From the NCBI RefSeq assembly GCF_910592395.1, contig NC_088325.1, positions 10,790,109 through 10,854,108 on the forward strand: a stretch of 64,000 nucleotides of DNA, given 5' to 3'. The stretch comes from Lineus longissimus (lineage: Eukaryota > Nemertea > Pilidiophora > Heteronemertea > Lineidae). A model generated the notes under the pieces. That model saw only the letters and a list, made by a program, of their open reading frames with translations. It was not told where the DNA came from and did no database searches. Every line of letters begins with the position of its first letter. Within the stretch, counting starts at the first letter, position 1. The position numbers and the translations under genes were made by a program. Shown here one piece after another: positions 50,901 to 63,372 of this stretch.

Positions 50901-51946
50901 TCTTGCAGAATGTTTGTGCAGTAAAGAAACTGTTAAAAACGATTTGTCGAAAATTGCAGTATCATGGTTAAATCATTGGTATATCTAACGTTTTCCCTGC
51001 CCCCCCCCCCCCCCGCTGTATGTAATGTAACGTTCTGAGAATATGCGATCAGGAATGCAGCATTCATATCAGAACTTTCTCAGTTATATAGGTGTTCCCG
51101 AACTAATGAAAAATTGGCTATTTTCATATCATACGCAAATATACTGATATCCCAAGGGGCCCTTTCTATCAAAGTCACGTCTGGTCGGGTTTGTATTTAC
51201 ATTAGTTAATACTCCGACCGGAACGAATATATTCGACACAGCATCAATTATATTTGCTGACACAATTTCTCGTGGGATATGAATCACGAGGATTAATGTA
51301 ATTTGTTGGTGTGGACATGTAGGATTTAATTTGGGCGATATGATTGATAGCCGGTTCGCCAACTATTCGGAATTTCAAAATAGGAACAAATGTCACGGAT
51401 CTTAAACCACTAAACTACTTCGTGAGGTACTATTCTTTGGGAAACATAATCCAACATGAGATATGTTGGTCCGCAAGGTTACCAAACAGGATCATTGAAA
51501 AACACGCAATAAACACGGTGCACGCGAACGAGGTGTAACCATAGGCCTGCCTGAATCCACAAGCCTTTTATTGTCCAAAACTGCGTCTGGCGAAAATCAT
51601 TATTGGAGATCAGCATTGACATTTTACTACAAGTAGCAGTGTCTGGTGTCAGGCAGGGGTATTATCCTGGTCAGGTAAATCCCACGCCCGAGATGTCACT
51701 TTAACACAGTATATCAGATGGTCATCAACATTTTCTGAGTCGTCTATATTTCGATTGAAGTTGTCTATTGTAAATTCTATATCATAAGGGAATGAAAGAC
51801 TGCATCGGGTGCCATGACTACCTGTTTCAATTCTGGAGAGGATGGCCAACCAATTTCCGATCATTTATTCCATTTGCTAATTGGAGCAAAATCATACGAA
51901 TATGGAATCAAATATCACCAATTGTTTAATTTCCTGATGAAAAAGT
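47935..51946. other. Intergenic, with a decayed ACGAGT-rich fold-back
   Basis: No gene was recognised. About 49275-49380 is rich in CGAGT/TACGAGT words, and about 49545-49620 carries the complementary ACTCG/AACTCG words, suggesting a degraded inverted-repeat element. A C-run lies at 51001-51014. An isolated 96-codon ORF at 48740-49030 has no recognisable family. Confidence 0.5.
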
Positions 51947-51952
51947 TTTATT
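51947..51952 (-). terminator. Probable poly(A) signal of the SLC27-like gene
   Basis: AATAAA on the minus strand lies ~240 nt beyond the stop codon at 52193. Confidence 0.5.
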
Positions 51953-52192
51953 CGTTGGTTACGGCTCATTGCCGGTGATGACTGTCACAATAAAAATGAA
52001 ATCATAAAAGAGTGTCTAATCATTGATGGATAAGCGATTAATGGCAATTGAATCCAAATAGATTTAAACCTATGAATGGATTAGTTTCTTTCACGGCCAC
52101 ACTGTTCCTATTAATATGGACAGAATTATTTTCACTTTGAGCAGTACAGTCCCTATCTCGTGAAAATACTAATTTAACAATGCTCAAACCCA

Positions 52193-55100
52193 TCATAATT
52201 TACTTTTACCCAATACGACTTGGTCATAGAATATTCTGTTGATTGGACTGTAGGCCTTCTTGGTCGAATCTAACCGGTATAGCGGCTCCTTGACTTGACT
52301 TGGATTAAAGCCTTCCTTCTGCAGATTTGTCTTGATATATTTAAAAGTAGACGTAGTTTCCAACTCCGATTCATGCATCCGAAGGAAGATCGGTCTTGCA
52401 TACACCGGCAGGTTGCCCATGACTTTCTTGTAGAGATCAGCAAGAAATTCTTGGTCGACCGTGCAGCCCTCGTTCATGGTAATAGCGGCCATTCCTGCTC
52501 GCCCGTCAGCCCCTGGAGCAGGAAGAAATTGAATTGTTGCATTTGATGGTGATTTTTTATAGCCTCCGATCATTTCGTAATGAGCTAATACAGCGAGGTT
52601 AAGATGAATTGTACGACTTTAACTCCATCACGTGCCCTTTGCGTGTTTATTATGTTTCATTGCTCCTGACTGTCCTCTTTAGGAATCATCTCCGCCCTTA
52701 CCTGGAACCTTTACCCCGTACACGTTGACATGTAAGATTCTCTCATCATCGGCTAAGACAGAAGCAACCTCTGTGGTGGAGACGTTTTCACCTTTCCATC
52801 TGGAATATATCGGAATGAAACGACTACAAATGTATGTTTATTCGTAGGCCCTATAGCCAGATCGCTCCTTTGCGAGACGCGTACATCACCTGGGTTCAGG
52901 AAAGCGAAACACGGTCTCCATAGTCAAAGACAATTGCCCGACAGTATCAATTAACGATATTTTGTTTTCCTGGCCCCAGGTGGTGTGTATGTACCTTAGG
53001 GATCAATACATTATGTTCCCACTCCCGACCCAGTGGATACATGTATGTGTCATCTTCCATACTACCGTCTTCTCTTGATTGAGGAATTTTACCAAATCTG
53101 TTAGAGGAGATGCATTTTGCATTCGGTTCCTGGGAAGTGCCAATTAAAAGTTGTGGCTTTTGTGACTGCGTCATCGGCTCCTTGATGTACCAATTACAAG
53201 GTATGTATTTTGTTACTTGGCCATCGGTTCCTTGGCACGTTCTAACTGCTACACCTCCTCCCATTGGACGTACATGTCCGCATATGCGTTCTTCTCCTAG
53301 AATGTACTTGACGTAATGACACGTACTGCTGGCCTCACGATCCGATCCCGATGGTGTAGTGGTTTGGCTACCGCCTTGTGATCCGAACGGGAGCTCAAGG
53401 GTTCGAAGTCCGCTGGTAACTTCTTTCAGATGCGGCCTGTTGGTTAGCCGCCAGCTAGTTAAATCTATGTATTAGGTACAAATTGCCTTCTCCCCAGGCG
53501 CCTGGCATTAGAAATAGAAGTTTGGAGGGAGTAAGAGTGTCTGATAAGCCAAAGCTGGCAGGCCCTTTCGCTAGGGGTGACACTATAAATACTCTTCTTT
53601 GCCGATTTAAATGAACCATACACACCTGAAAGTGTCTCCAACCCTATCAATGAAGTAGACATCGTGCATGTCGTCAACCTTAAGAAGGTCACCAGAGTTG
53701 TAGTAGGCATCTCCTTCCTTGAACACATTTCTCAGAATCTTCTTCTCATTCAATTCTTTCTTTCCTTTGTAACCATCGAAATCTCGTTTACCGGCTTGAA
53801 TTGCACAGACGTACAGGCCAGTTTCACCTGAATATTAAAAAGTGTACGATGAATTTTGCTCCGACTTATTTTTAGTTGCAATCATCTTTAACATCTTTAA
53901 CCGCACTGAACTGAAAAACATTTTCAAATCGTTAACCAAAAATCTTTATTCATCAGAATATTTGAAATTTCAATCTGTCTATGAGCTTAGGTTTTAGCCA
54001 GACGTAAGCCTATTGGTTAACTTATTTAATTTGAAGATATCACTCGATCCCTAGATAACCATAACTCAGTGCCTTTAGTTTATAGTTAATCTTGCCTTCC
54101 AATTAATTATAGTGTTATTCGCTATTCGAAGCGATGAATTACTGTTTCTGTGCTACATCGACATCCATTTACCTGGTTTAGCGGGAACACACCGTCCGTC
54201 GGGACCACGATAGGCGGTTTCATTCTCATAGTCGAATTTCAAGAAATTTAATGGATAAATCCTCTTCTACAAAAGAGGTTGTTAAGATTAAAAGTACAGA
54301 TTTTCTGCAACAAGTTATCTTTTCGGCAGACAGTCACGATTTTAATTGCTAATACTTTCATTAGTTTTTCCTGGTCTGGTCAGACATATGATATACTTTG
54401 CCCTAGATCTAGATAGATATCATCAATTGTATGCATGATGACTACACCGAAAATGTTGCCCCGAGATAACGAAGGTGTTTGGAAATTTAGTAACCAGCAG
54501 AATAGGCATTGGAAGAACATCGTCTACTGCTTTAAATCATGCATACAGTTTGTTTTATAAGTCGTTAAGGCATTTTTTTACATCAAAACAGTACCAAGGT
54601 CAAAGTATCACGTTAAAATTCTGAGTTAACATTATGCTAATTTCTTTACACATTTTCAATGTGCATGTACTATTAAAGGTGCTTGTAAGGTTACTACATA
54701 GAGTAAAGAGCTTAATTAATAAAAATTTACAAGTATGTTGTAAAAGTTGTGGACAAGAATCTGAATGAGATTTTCATTACAAAGGAATATTTGTAGGTAG
54801 GAGGCTATACCAATGTTCCCTTTATAACTTCATAAGTAATAACTGAGTTGAAAGAATGATAAAATACTCACTAGAATGGGGGAACATCGGCCGATTGATC
54901 CAGGTTTGTCCCCTAAGTTCATAAATAAACCCAATCCCTCAGTGGCAGCATAAAACTCCCTGATTTCCTTAATGTTGAATCTGTCTTTGAAGGCAGCCCA
55001 TATCTCTGGCCGCAATCCATTTCCTAATATCACACGGACCTTGTGGTCTTTGTCGTTTGGTTGCTAGAATAGAAAAAAACACAGTACAACTTGGCTTGAG

Positions 55101-58100
55101 ACCCCCCCCCCCCCCCCCCCTACTCACACGCACACCTACACCGCTCCCCCAGACAAACAGAAGGCAAAACATTTCGAACGATTTAAAAAACTTTTATTAG
55201 AAAATGCCCCCTCCTACAGCTTTTTTCTGCACCTGAAAATGCTTTAAAGCATAGGTCCCCCTTTGTATGAAATCCTGAGAAGGTGGGTACATACCCACCC
55301 TCTTGAATCAAAGGTGGGTATTTTTACCCCCAGTCCCCCCGCGGGCAGAAACCCAGCAATTGTGTTCTTACCTCGGGCATGTTGACCAAATATCGCAATA
55401 GTTCTCCTATATAGACGAATGCTGTCACATCGTAGCGGCGACAGTCATCCCAGAAAACCGAGGCAGAGAACTTCCTTCGCAGAACCGCCGTACAACCTGG
55501 GAATTGTCAATAGAAATTTATGCATGAATATCACGAGCAGGTTTTCAAACAATGGTGAAATCATTGCCAAGTCCGGTAATACGCTGGTAATTTTTTTTGG
55601 AAGTGACTACTTGGCAAGCCCGGCTTACCAAACAGCGACTTTTTCTTGTCCTGAATGGAGAGCCGAACTCATTAATATTAAAGTAAAGTCTCCAGCTCGC
55701 CAAACAGGGTAGATTTTTTACCTGTTTGGCGAGCCCGGCTGGCCGAACAGGGTGGCTTTTTAGTGCTGTTTGGCAAGCGGCTCTCCAAACAGGACAAAAA
55801 AAGATGCCTGTTCGGCGAGCGGCTTGCCAAATAGACCCGGCCAATTTTTTTACAGGGGACCAACATCGAAACAGGGATCAACATTGGTCGCCCAAAGCTG
55901 TAAACGTTTCAGGGACATGATGGAAATTTGTGTGAGCTCTGGTGGTGACCCAGGACTCTACCAGTGATAACATTCTCACGCAATTTACATGGCCGCACCC
56001 TTTTCAGGCAAAACTCACCGGCTCTAACAGTACCAGCCAAACCTATCAGGAATGCCGCGCTGTGGTAGAGAGGCAATGTTAAATAAACCACGTCGTCCTC
56101 TGTTATGTTGCACAGGACCGGAACCATTGCTGAAGCTGAACACGGTCGGTTTTGAGTGATGATGGCAGCTTTAGGGAGACCTGCAATACAATGAAAATAA
56201 TGCAATTTGTGAATAGTAGGTATACTAAACTTGGCGGAACCCTTGGCGGCACCCCAAGGCGGGGCCCTTAAGGCTCCGCTAACTTTGCGGTGACAAACTA
56301 GGAAGGCAAATGTTCTATATTTACTAGACAGTTTACCCGTTCTGCAGGAGATTAATGTGAATGAGTAACATACCGATATCGAGTGGATTGTTCAGGAGCA
56401 GAAAAGAGACAAGGGGACATAGATGTCGAGGTTTAGAAGTGATGAGCGGTAAAACCTTCGATAATCATGATAGTCAGAAACCAAATGTTGTACGAACCTG
56501 TTGTTCCAGAAGTGTAAATATAAACAATGGGATCGGTGGCTTTGACGCTGTTTCTTACAATGGGATCGACAGGCGTTGTGCTCATTCCTACTGTGACACT
56601 GTCCATGGCTTGATAAGGTGATGGGACTACGCTACCCTGTATCCAAACACTGTACCTTTCTGAGCTGAGGAAATCGGCGACACTCTCGACTGCATCCTGG
56701 AGATCTTGAATTACATACATAGGTTAATATCAAAGTTAAACGACGAAAGAAACACTTTTCATTCTCCGAACAGACATGAAATTCAGGCATTATCTCTTTG
56801 CTAATATTGCCCCAATGTTGTCGCGTCACTATGCATGACGCATGCGATAACGGACTGACATCAGAGTTATAGCCACTGCAATTCTAGTCATGGCACGAAC
56901 TTTTGCGTGAGTATGGTTAAGAAATAGCCTTGTATACTCTGAACGTTGCTTTATAGTCAAGAACAGAACAATTGATAAATGATTTACCTTGGCCAAATAT
57001 GACGGTTTTTGTTTCACTGACGGTCAAGCAATGCTGTAGTGATTTAGATCTGATATTTGTGTTGAGGAGAGCTACTTGGACCCCAAGCTTTTGTAAACCT
57101 GAAACAATAGAAATCGTTGACATAAAAACCCACAGAAATAAGCTTGATTAAATTAATCAATTAATAATATCTAAATATTGTGCCTCGAATACTAAACATA
57201 ATGTTTGGCGAAGATGTTTCCAGAAGCAGAGCGCCTAGCCGGCCCCGCTGAGCTGGAACAGCAAGCCGTTTCCAATTTGACCATCCCCTCTGGTCAAGGT
57301 CTAAATATTTTCGCTGACGACAAACATTCCGTACTACACAGCTTATCTGAGATAGAAACTTCCGACGCGCATTATAACACGTTTTCAGAAGAAAGTAGGA
57401 ATGGTAACGAAATATTGATGCATCGACGTACCATATACCGTCCACACAAACTCCGGCGAATTGAATATCATCATTGCTACGCAGTCACCACATTTCAGAC
57501 CAATACCGTCAGCGAACCTGGCCACCTGCGTTGCCTTTTCGTCCACTTGAGCGTATGAGTAGGCGATCCCTTCATTCCAGAGAAACGTCTTTTGCGGGTT
57601 ATGTTTCACGGCCGCCTCGAACATATCAACCATAAAAAGCTTCGCTTCTACCGTCTTGATACTTGCCTAATACAAAAAGGGTGGATTAGAGATAGGTAAC
57701 GAAGAGGGAAAAGAAGAAAAAAGAAAGAAGCTATTATGTTTGATATGTAGACTCTGGTTAACTTTTCTGATTTTTTTTTTGACCGATACTGTCTGGAATT
57801 ATTGAAAGAACTTCTTAATTTACCCCAAAGGCATTCAGCCTAGTGTCTTATAGACACCAAGCGGCCGAAATGGTAGAAACAAATTGATATCGGGACTCGC
57901 AGGGTCGCGCACGATCTTCCAATGTTTAATATCGTATATCGACTTGGAGGACCGACAAGTTTCCCCGCGCATCACAGTCGATTGCCCGATCCGCCCAAAG
58001 ATTATCACTCCAGGGATGGTTTACTCTGGTCCAGTAGGGTTCAAAATTTCAACAGCAAAATAATTTAATCAGATTTCGATCTGTTCCATCCTATGTGCAT

Positions 58101-58418
58101 TTTGAGTATGGAAACTTCGACTAAAGAGTGGACTTAACGTGACTTGGCAGCTGACCGTTTCGTAAGTGTCCTTTATTCAGTTTATTAGGAAGTTTTCACA
58201 AAACCACCGAAACGCCATTGTGAACAATGTGATAGGCGTTCACGTTAGCATAGCGAGGGCTTCGCGAAAACTCCCTATTATAAACCAAAACCTACCTCGG
58301 CGAACTTCATGAATTTGTAACAGTACGCAAGGTCGGTTTTGAGCCATGGTGCAACCAGATAAGTGGTTAGCGCGCCTAACCCAACAATTCCCGCACCAAC
58401 AGCGGGTATAGGTAGCAT
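52193..58418 (-). CDS. SLC27A2-like: Fatty acid transport protein / very-long-chain acyl-CoA synthetase (SLC27 family), 622 aa, 11 exons
   Basis: Exons, 5' to 3': 58418-58296, 57666-57432, 57098-56988, 56704-56498, 56180-56019, 55496-55372, 55063-54872, 54266-54173, 53827-53626, 52799-52702 and 52512-52193. All are GT-AG and join in frame to 623 codons with TGA, the usual FATP length. FATPs activate long and very long fatty acids to acyl-CoA with ATP at ER, peroxisomal or plasma membranes, coupling uptake to activation. Seen here: an N-terminal hydrophobic helix (~1-23), NTNIRSKSL as in the FATP2/3/5/6 group, the AMP-binding loop YTSGTTGLPKAA (220-231) split by an intron, [26 protein letters not shown] (358-364), YYNSGDLL, and [20 protein letters not shown]. 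The C-terminus is SKL, a canonical PTS1, favouring a peroxisomal pool. A MITE and a tRNA-like repeat lie in introns and do not disturb splicing. Orthology to SLC27A2 rather than its sister paralogues is inference. Confidence 0.95.
53353..53411 (+). repeat. tRNA-like (SINE-type) A/B-box pair in an SLC27 intron
   Basis: GGTGTAGTGG at 53353-53362 resembles a pol III A box, and GGGTTCGAAGTCC at 53399-53411 a B box, 46 bp apart. The arms do not make a full cloverleaf, so it is probably a tRNA-derived SINE or a tRNA relic. It lies between exons 9 and 10, antisense to the gene. Confidence 0.5.
55599..55842 (-). mobile_element. MITE, short copy (244 bp) in SLC27 intron 5
   Basis: This is a minus-orientation copy of the 39778/41651 family, starting GGAAGTGACTACTTGGCAAG and ending ATAGACCCGGCC. 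The flanks carry AATTTTTTT-type 9-bp duplications (about 55589-55598 and 55843-55851), blurred by the T-run. It lies between exons 5 and 6. Confidence 0.9.
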
Positions 58419-61400
58419 TGCGTTGGTTTGGCTGGTGTCGGGTTAGAATTAAATGCCTGAAATTAAAAGCTTATCATAATATTTTACATGAAGATTCGTA
58501 TATTTTCCTTTGTAATAGATGAAGTCTTGACAAAAGTCTTCATTAGTGAATTTAAAAAAAACTTCTTTCTGGTGCGTCGTCCAAGGACAAGCGCAGGCGA
58601 GCAGTATTTCTATTGGAACCAGGGCCTTGCAAGATTTCTTTATTCACTTCAATAATCCTTTTAAAAGACCTTTCAAGTATTTCATAAATGCCTACAACTT
58701 ATTACATTTCCCAAACAACCCGGACATACCAAGGAGGTCGTCACACAAAGAAACCGCTCGCCTCTACCCACCTGGTGCTACAAAACGTCGCTTGGCCCTC
58801 GATCTTTTCTTTGAAGCGGAAACAGCCTGCACTGGAAACTTTGCTGCTTTGGTGTTATTATTCCTGGGAAAGTCATGCACACAATCATTCAATAATCCAC
58901 GAAATTATAGTACAATTAAATCAAGATTGCACGAGGTATGTATCGATAGAACGAGTGATAACCTGTTTTATTTGTTATCTATTTTAACCATAAACTAAAT
59001 TCTTATAAGTTTACACTACTATGCTTTTCCAAAAGGTCACCGGTAAGGCCTTAACGTTTTGAATTAGGTAAATAGGCCTCGAAACGTTTTATTCTATACC
59101 TCCGACATGAATAAACTCGGACAGCTTAGCTTGAACATGCTGAATGATAAAGTCAACCGACGTCAGTAAAATTGGGGACAAAACCTCATGTTTCGTGGTG
59201 CATTATTACTCATTAAAATATTAATGCACTCGGCAACCGTCGCGTGTCTTAATTTATGTTCGGAAATGGTCCGGACAACTGCTCGGCTGTACGAAGTGCG
59301 CTGACATTTTGCTTAAATTGATTGGCTGAAACATCTCATGTGATGTGAAGCGGCTTCCCGCGGTTTGATAACTGCTTCACTAAGTACTCATTAACAAAAC
59401 ACAAAGTCTCCAAAAAGTTGCAACCGTACATGTATCTATTGAAATATTTCATTTCATAGGCCTACACTTGCAATATCGCTTGTGAAACATCTGCACTATT
59501 GAGCCTTTGCAGAATTAGTTAAAGGGTAACTCGTGTCAAATTTCACCATATAATGTTTTAGCTGTTTTTGACAAATGACTACGTCACTTTCTCATAAATC
59601 GGTAAGGTTTTCGAATCAAAATGCACATTTTCTAGAAATTGATGGTTTAATCCCGCCTGGACAGCTCGCTTCGATGCCGTTTCGTTGATGACGTCACAAC
59701 ATGAACATTTTCGCGGTCGCGGTGGTTTCCATTCAGCGATTTTATAACAAATCTAATCAAAAATGGAAAATTTGAGCTTTACATTTGTGATCAACAATTA
59801 AAAACGGACGTATTTCCGCAAAGTTGTAAATCACATCATAGTATCACTTTTTAAGTTACGTGTTGAAATGTCACGGTTGACGTTTGAGAGGGCCATTAAG
59901 ATTGCTCAGAATAAATAGGGTCACAAGGTTAAACAAATGCAACTTAATTCAAATTAGGTCTTCTTCATACCACAGACGGGTTGACCATAGGTAGGCCTAC
60001 CACCATTTCGGCTAGAACTCGAAAACCTCAAGCAATTAGGACTCTCTTTCAAAATGAAGTTCTTTCCCATTTCAAGGGTGGCAGCCTGTTCGAGCTTCGT
60101 TTTCCGGAGAACAGCCTCCCAAGTTTTTAATTTTGGAGGAGTTGTAATTGTTTCAGGATTTCAAGTTCTAGCCGAAATGGTGGTAGGCCTACCTATGGTC
60201 AACCCTTAATCATATACCGTCTGTGGCAGATTGACAATGGGTAATTGTTCCTTTTCGGTAACTGTGTCAACGGGTCATCGAATCTATTCTCATTGATCAT
60301 GATATCAAAAATATATTCATTTATGCTAAAAAAATGTACGTGTTTTAGGCTTGCAATGGACTTGTTTTCCTCAAATCAAGGTTATTTTTGCCACATCGAC
60401 TGATTGCAAAAGTGGCACAAGTTCCACTTAAACTACATTAGACTACATTGCATTCAAATTCAAAATTATTAACGAACGGCGTAGGCCTTTAACTACATAT
60501 CTGACATAGTACTAGTGTAATTGCTGTAGCGTGTCGTCGAGACAGCTACCCGCATGAATAACAAATGCATGATAAATCAAATAGATCAGGTTCCTTTCTT
60601 AGAATTGTGCAGGCTTCAAAGCTGCACAGGTGGTCGGGTTATCTTTTATTGTGCATTTTCAGCTGATAAAACCCACTGATTAACACACAGCCACGCCTCA
60701 AAGTCAATTTAATTTTTGCAATAACTTGAGAGATATTTTCCCGCCACATGCATTCCCGCGCTATCGCGGAACTGGTCAATTTTGGTGACCTCTTTTACGT
60801 CGGCACTTTAAGTTTACTGCATCCACGCTGCTATTTTCAAAAGAGGTCGATCCGGTTGGGTGGTTATCGTGAACAATAACACGATATTCGACAAAAGTGA
60901 ACTTCATAAATATCTGTAGATTCGATTCGAGGACTTTAAAACAACAGTGGTCGATATGTGTATTAATTCTAAGGATTTCAAAACGAACTGATGGATGGAC
61001 AACACGTGGCTTCATTTTAACTTCGATTTTCCATCAAACGTCGTGTTTCTTTTCTCATTCTCATTGGATGACAGGTAAGGTTGTAACAAAAAGTTACGTG
61101 TGGAAAAGAGCTGGAAACGGTAAGTAAATTTTATTGTTGGTTAAACCTGCTTGATGTAAAAGTGTCGACATCATCTCTTGCAAACAACTACCCACAGGCG
61201 AGTAGACGGTCGCTTCCCTACTTTGATTCAAATAGACCGAGAAATGCCCTCTATATTCAACTTGTACTTATGATGTATTTTGTGAAAATGACGAACCCTG
61301 CATGAAGTCATGTGTGATCTTCATGCTGCACAGACAGTGCATGCACACGCATACATAGCCCATTATATAGCCACGATACACAACGTTGTACATCGTCCCT

Positions 61401-61440
61401 TTCGTGGACGAAGTATTGGTCTAACGCATACACGGCTCAG
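58419..61440. other. SLC27 upstream region and intergenic DNA
   Basis: It contains the presumed minus-strand promoter. No clear TATA box or plus-strand gene was recognised. A 150-codon plus-strand ORF (58546-58998) shows no family. The fold-back at 59970-60226 is listed separately. Confidence 0.5.
59970..60226. mobile_element. ~257-bp fold-back element (MITE-like)
   Basis: Outer arms CCACAGACGG / CCGTCTGTGG, then GGTTGACCATAGGTAGGCCT and its complement, extend inward through CTAGAACT to about 70-bp arms. The right arm has an ~11-bp interruption (TTAATCATATA). No certain TSD was seen. Confidence 0.85.
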
Positions 61441-62790
61441 TCCCGTGCATTTTTAAAGGTTGTGTGAAATGGTTCGTCGTCACTGGCCAACGTCGGCGTC
61501 AACAATAGCGGCACGTTTGTTCATATTTGAGTACAAGTCCTGTCTATTTTTAAAGGTAATATGAAATATTTCACATGCACTACTGCAATAAACCTGTACA
61601 AATGTTTAGCACACTTGGATGAGCTCATGTCATCACGTATAGTCTGGCGACCGTCGTCAATCGTCGTCACTGGCCAACGTCGGCGTCAACAATAGCGCCA
61701 CGTTTGTTCATATTTGAGTACAAGTCCTGTCCATTTTTAAAGATTGTATGAAATATTTCACATGCACTACTGCAATAAACCTGTAAAATGTTTAGCACGC
61801 TTGGATGAGCTCATGTCATCACGTATAGTCTGGCGACCGTCGTCAATCGTCGTCACTGGACAACGTGGGGGTCAACAATAAGGCCACGTTTTTTCACCTT
61901 TGAGTACAAGTCCTGTCTATTTTTAAAGGTTGTATGAAATGGTTCAAATACACTACTGCAATAAACCTGTACACATGTTTAGCACACTTGAATGAGCTCA
62001 CACTGGCGACCGTCGTCAATCGTCGTCACTGGCCAACGTCGGCGTCAACAATAGCGCCACGTTTTTTCACCTTTGAGTACAAGTCCTGTCTATTTTTAAA
62101 AGTTGTATGAAATGGTTCAAATTCACTACTGCAATAAACCTGTACACATGGTTAGCACACTTGGATGAGCTCACACGGGCGACCGTCGTCAATCGTCGTC
62201 ACTGGCCAACGTCGGCGTCAACAATAGCGCCACGTTTTTTCATCTTTGAGTACAAGTCCTGTCCATTTTTAGACATTGTATGAAATGGTTCAAATACACT
62301 TCTGCAATAAACCTGTACACATGTTTAGCACACTTGGATGAGCTCACACGGGCGACCGTCGTCAATCGTCGTCACTGGCCAACGTCGGCGTCAACAATAG
62401 CGCCACGTTTTTTCATCTTTGAGTACAAGTCCTGTCCATTTTTAAACATTGTATGAAATGGTTCAAATACACTTCTGCAATAAACCTGTACACATGTTTA
62501 GCACACTTGGATGAGCTCACACGGGCGACCGTCGTCAATCGTCGTCACTGGCCAACGTCGGCGTCAACAATAGCGCCACGTTTTTTCACCTTTGAGTACA
62601 AGTCCTGTCCATTTTTAAAGTTTGTATGAAATGGTTCAAATACACTACTGCAAGAAACCCGAGCACATGTTTAGCACACTTTGATGAGCTCATGTAATTG
62701 CGTACAGTCTGGCGACCGTCGTCCATCGTCGTCAAAGGCCAACGTCGGCGTCAACAATAGCGGCACCTTTGTTCATATTTGAGTACCGAA
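61441..62790 (+). repeat. Tandem satellite, eight anchors, 173- and ~187-bp unit classes
   Basis: The anchor CGTCGTCACTGG or close variants occurs at 61475, 61662, 61848, 62021, 62194, 62367, 62540 and 62727. The spacings are 187, 186, 173, 173, 173, 173 and 187 bp. The long units contain ATGTCATCACGTATAGTCTG-type sequence after GAGCTCA; the short ones have a ~14-bp shorter version. Each unit carries CAATAAACC and GAGTACAAGTCCTG. Confidence 0.95.
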
Positions 62791-63372
62791 AGATGAAACA
62801 AGCTGTTTGTGAGGTTTTACCCTGCAAGTCCATTAGTAATACTACGAACTCTCGAGCGTCTGTGTGGTAAACATCATCTGCGAGACACAAAGTGTGCATA
62901 CCTTTCACAGACGTTTATTCAGTTGCAAGATGACAAACAGTGCCATCAAATCTCCTAATGGGAGGAATAACTACATTTGCTGCGAGAAGCTCAAAGGTAC
63001 GCTAGTAAACGGTGCTATGAATCTATCACTAAGCAACCGTTTCAAATGGCGAGACTTCGAGTTTCTGGAAATAACACTCGCGCCAACTACAATCTCGGAG
63101 GTTAACTAGAACGCTTTCTTTGATTGTACATGTACATACAATATCAGCTTTTTAACAAGGCTGACGGTAAGAATTGATTAAGCTTTTCAAGATCGAAGTA
63201 AGATCTTACAAGATCTAACGATCGTTAAAGGTCAGATAGCAGAAGGTAAGACGCCATCAACTTAATGCATATTTCATGCAATTTAGGTGAATTTCATAAT
63301 GCTATCCTATGCAGTTAAACAGGGCGCCATCTATATCGCGTTATCACATGTCTATTCATTCAACCAAGTCTA
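62791..63372. other. Spacer between satellite and FG-GAP gene
   Basis: This is probably 3' UTR and flank of the minus-strand FG-GAP gene. Nothing else was recognised. Confidence 0.4.

Noticed and set aside
53353-53411. Functional tRNA gene
   Set aside because: A and B boxes are present, but acceptor, D and T stems do not pair convincingly; kept as a SINE-like repeat.
55101-55118. C-run (also 51001-51014, and a G-run at 14462-14474)
   Set aside because: These are simple homopolymers whose length may be a sequencing artefact.
57205-57558. 117-codon plus-strand ORF
   Set aside because: It is antisense to SLC27 exon 2 and the adjoining intron.
58546-58998. 150-codon plus-strand ORF upstream of SLC27
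   Set aside because: There is no recognisable family, splice context or upstream signal; a chance ORF is likely.
61441-62790. CRISPR-like array
   Set aside because: It is a eukaryotic tandem satellite with contiguous 173-187-bp units, not short repeats separated by unique spacers.
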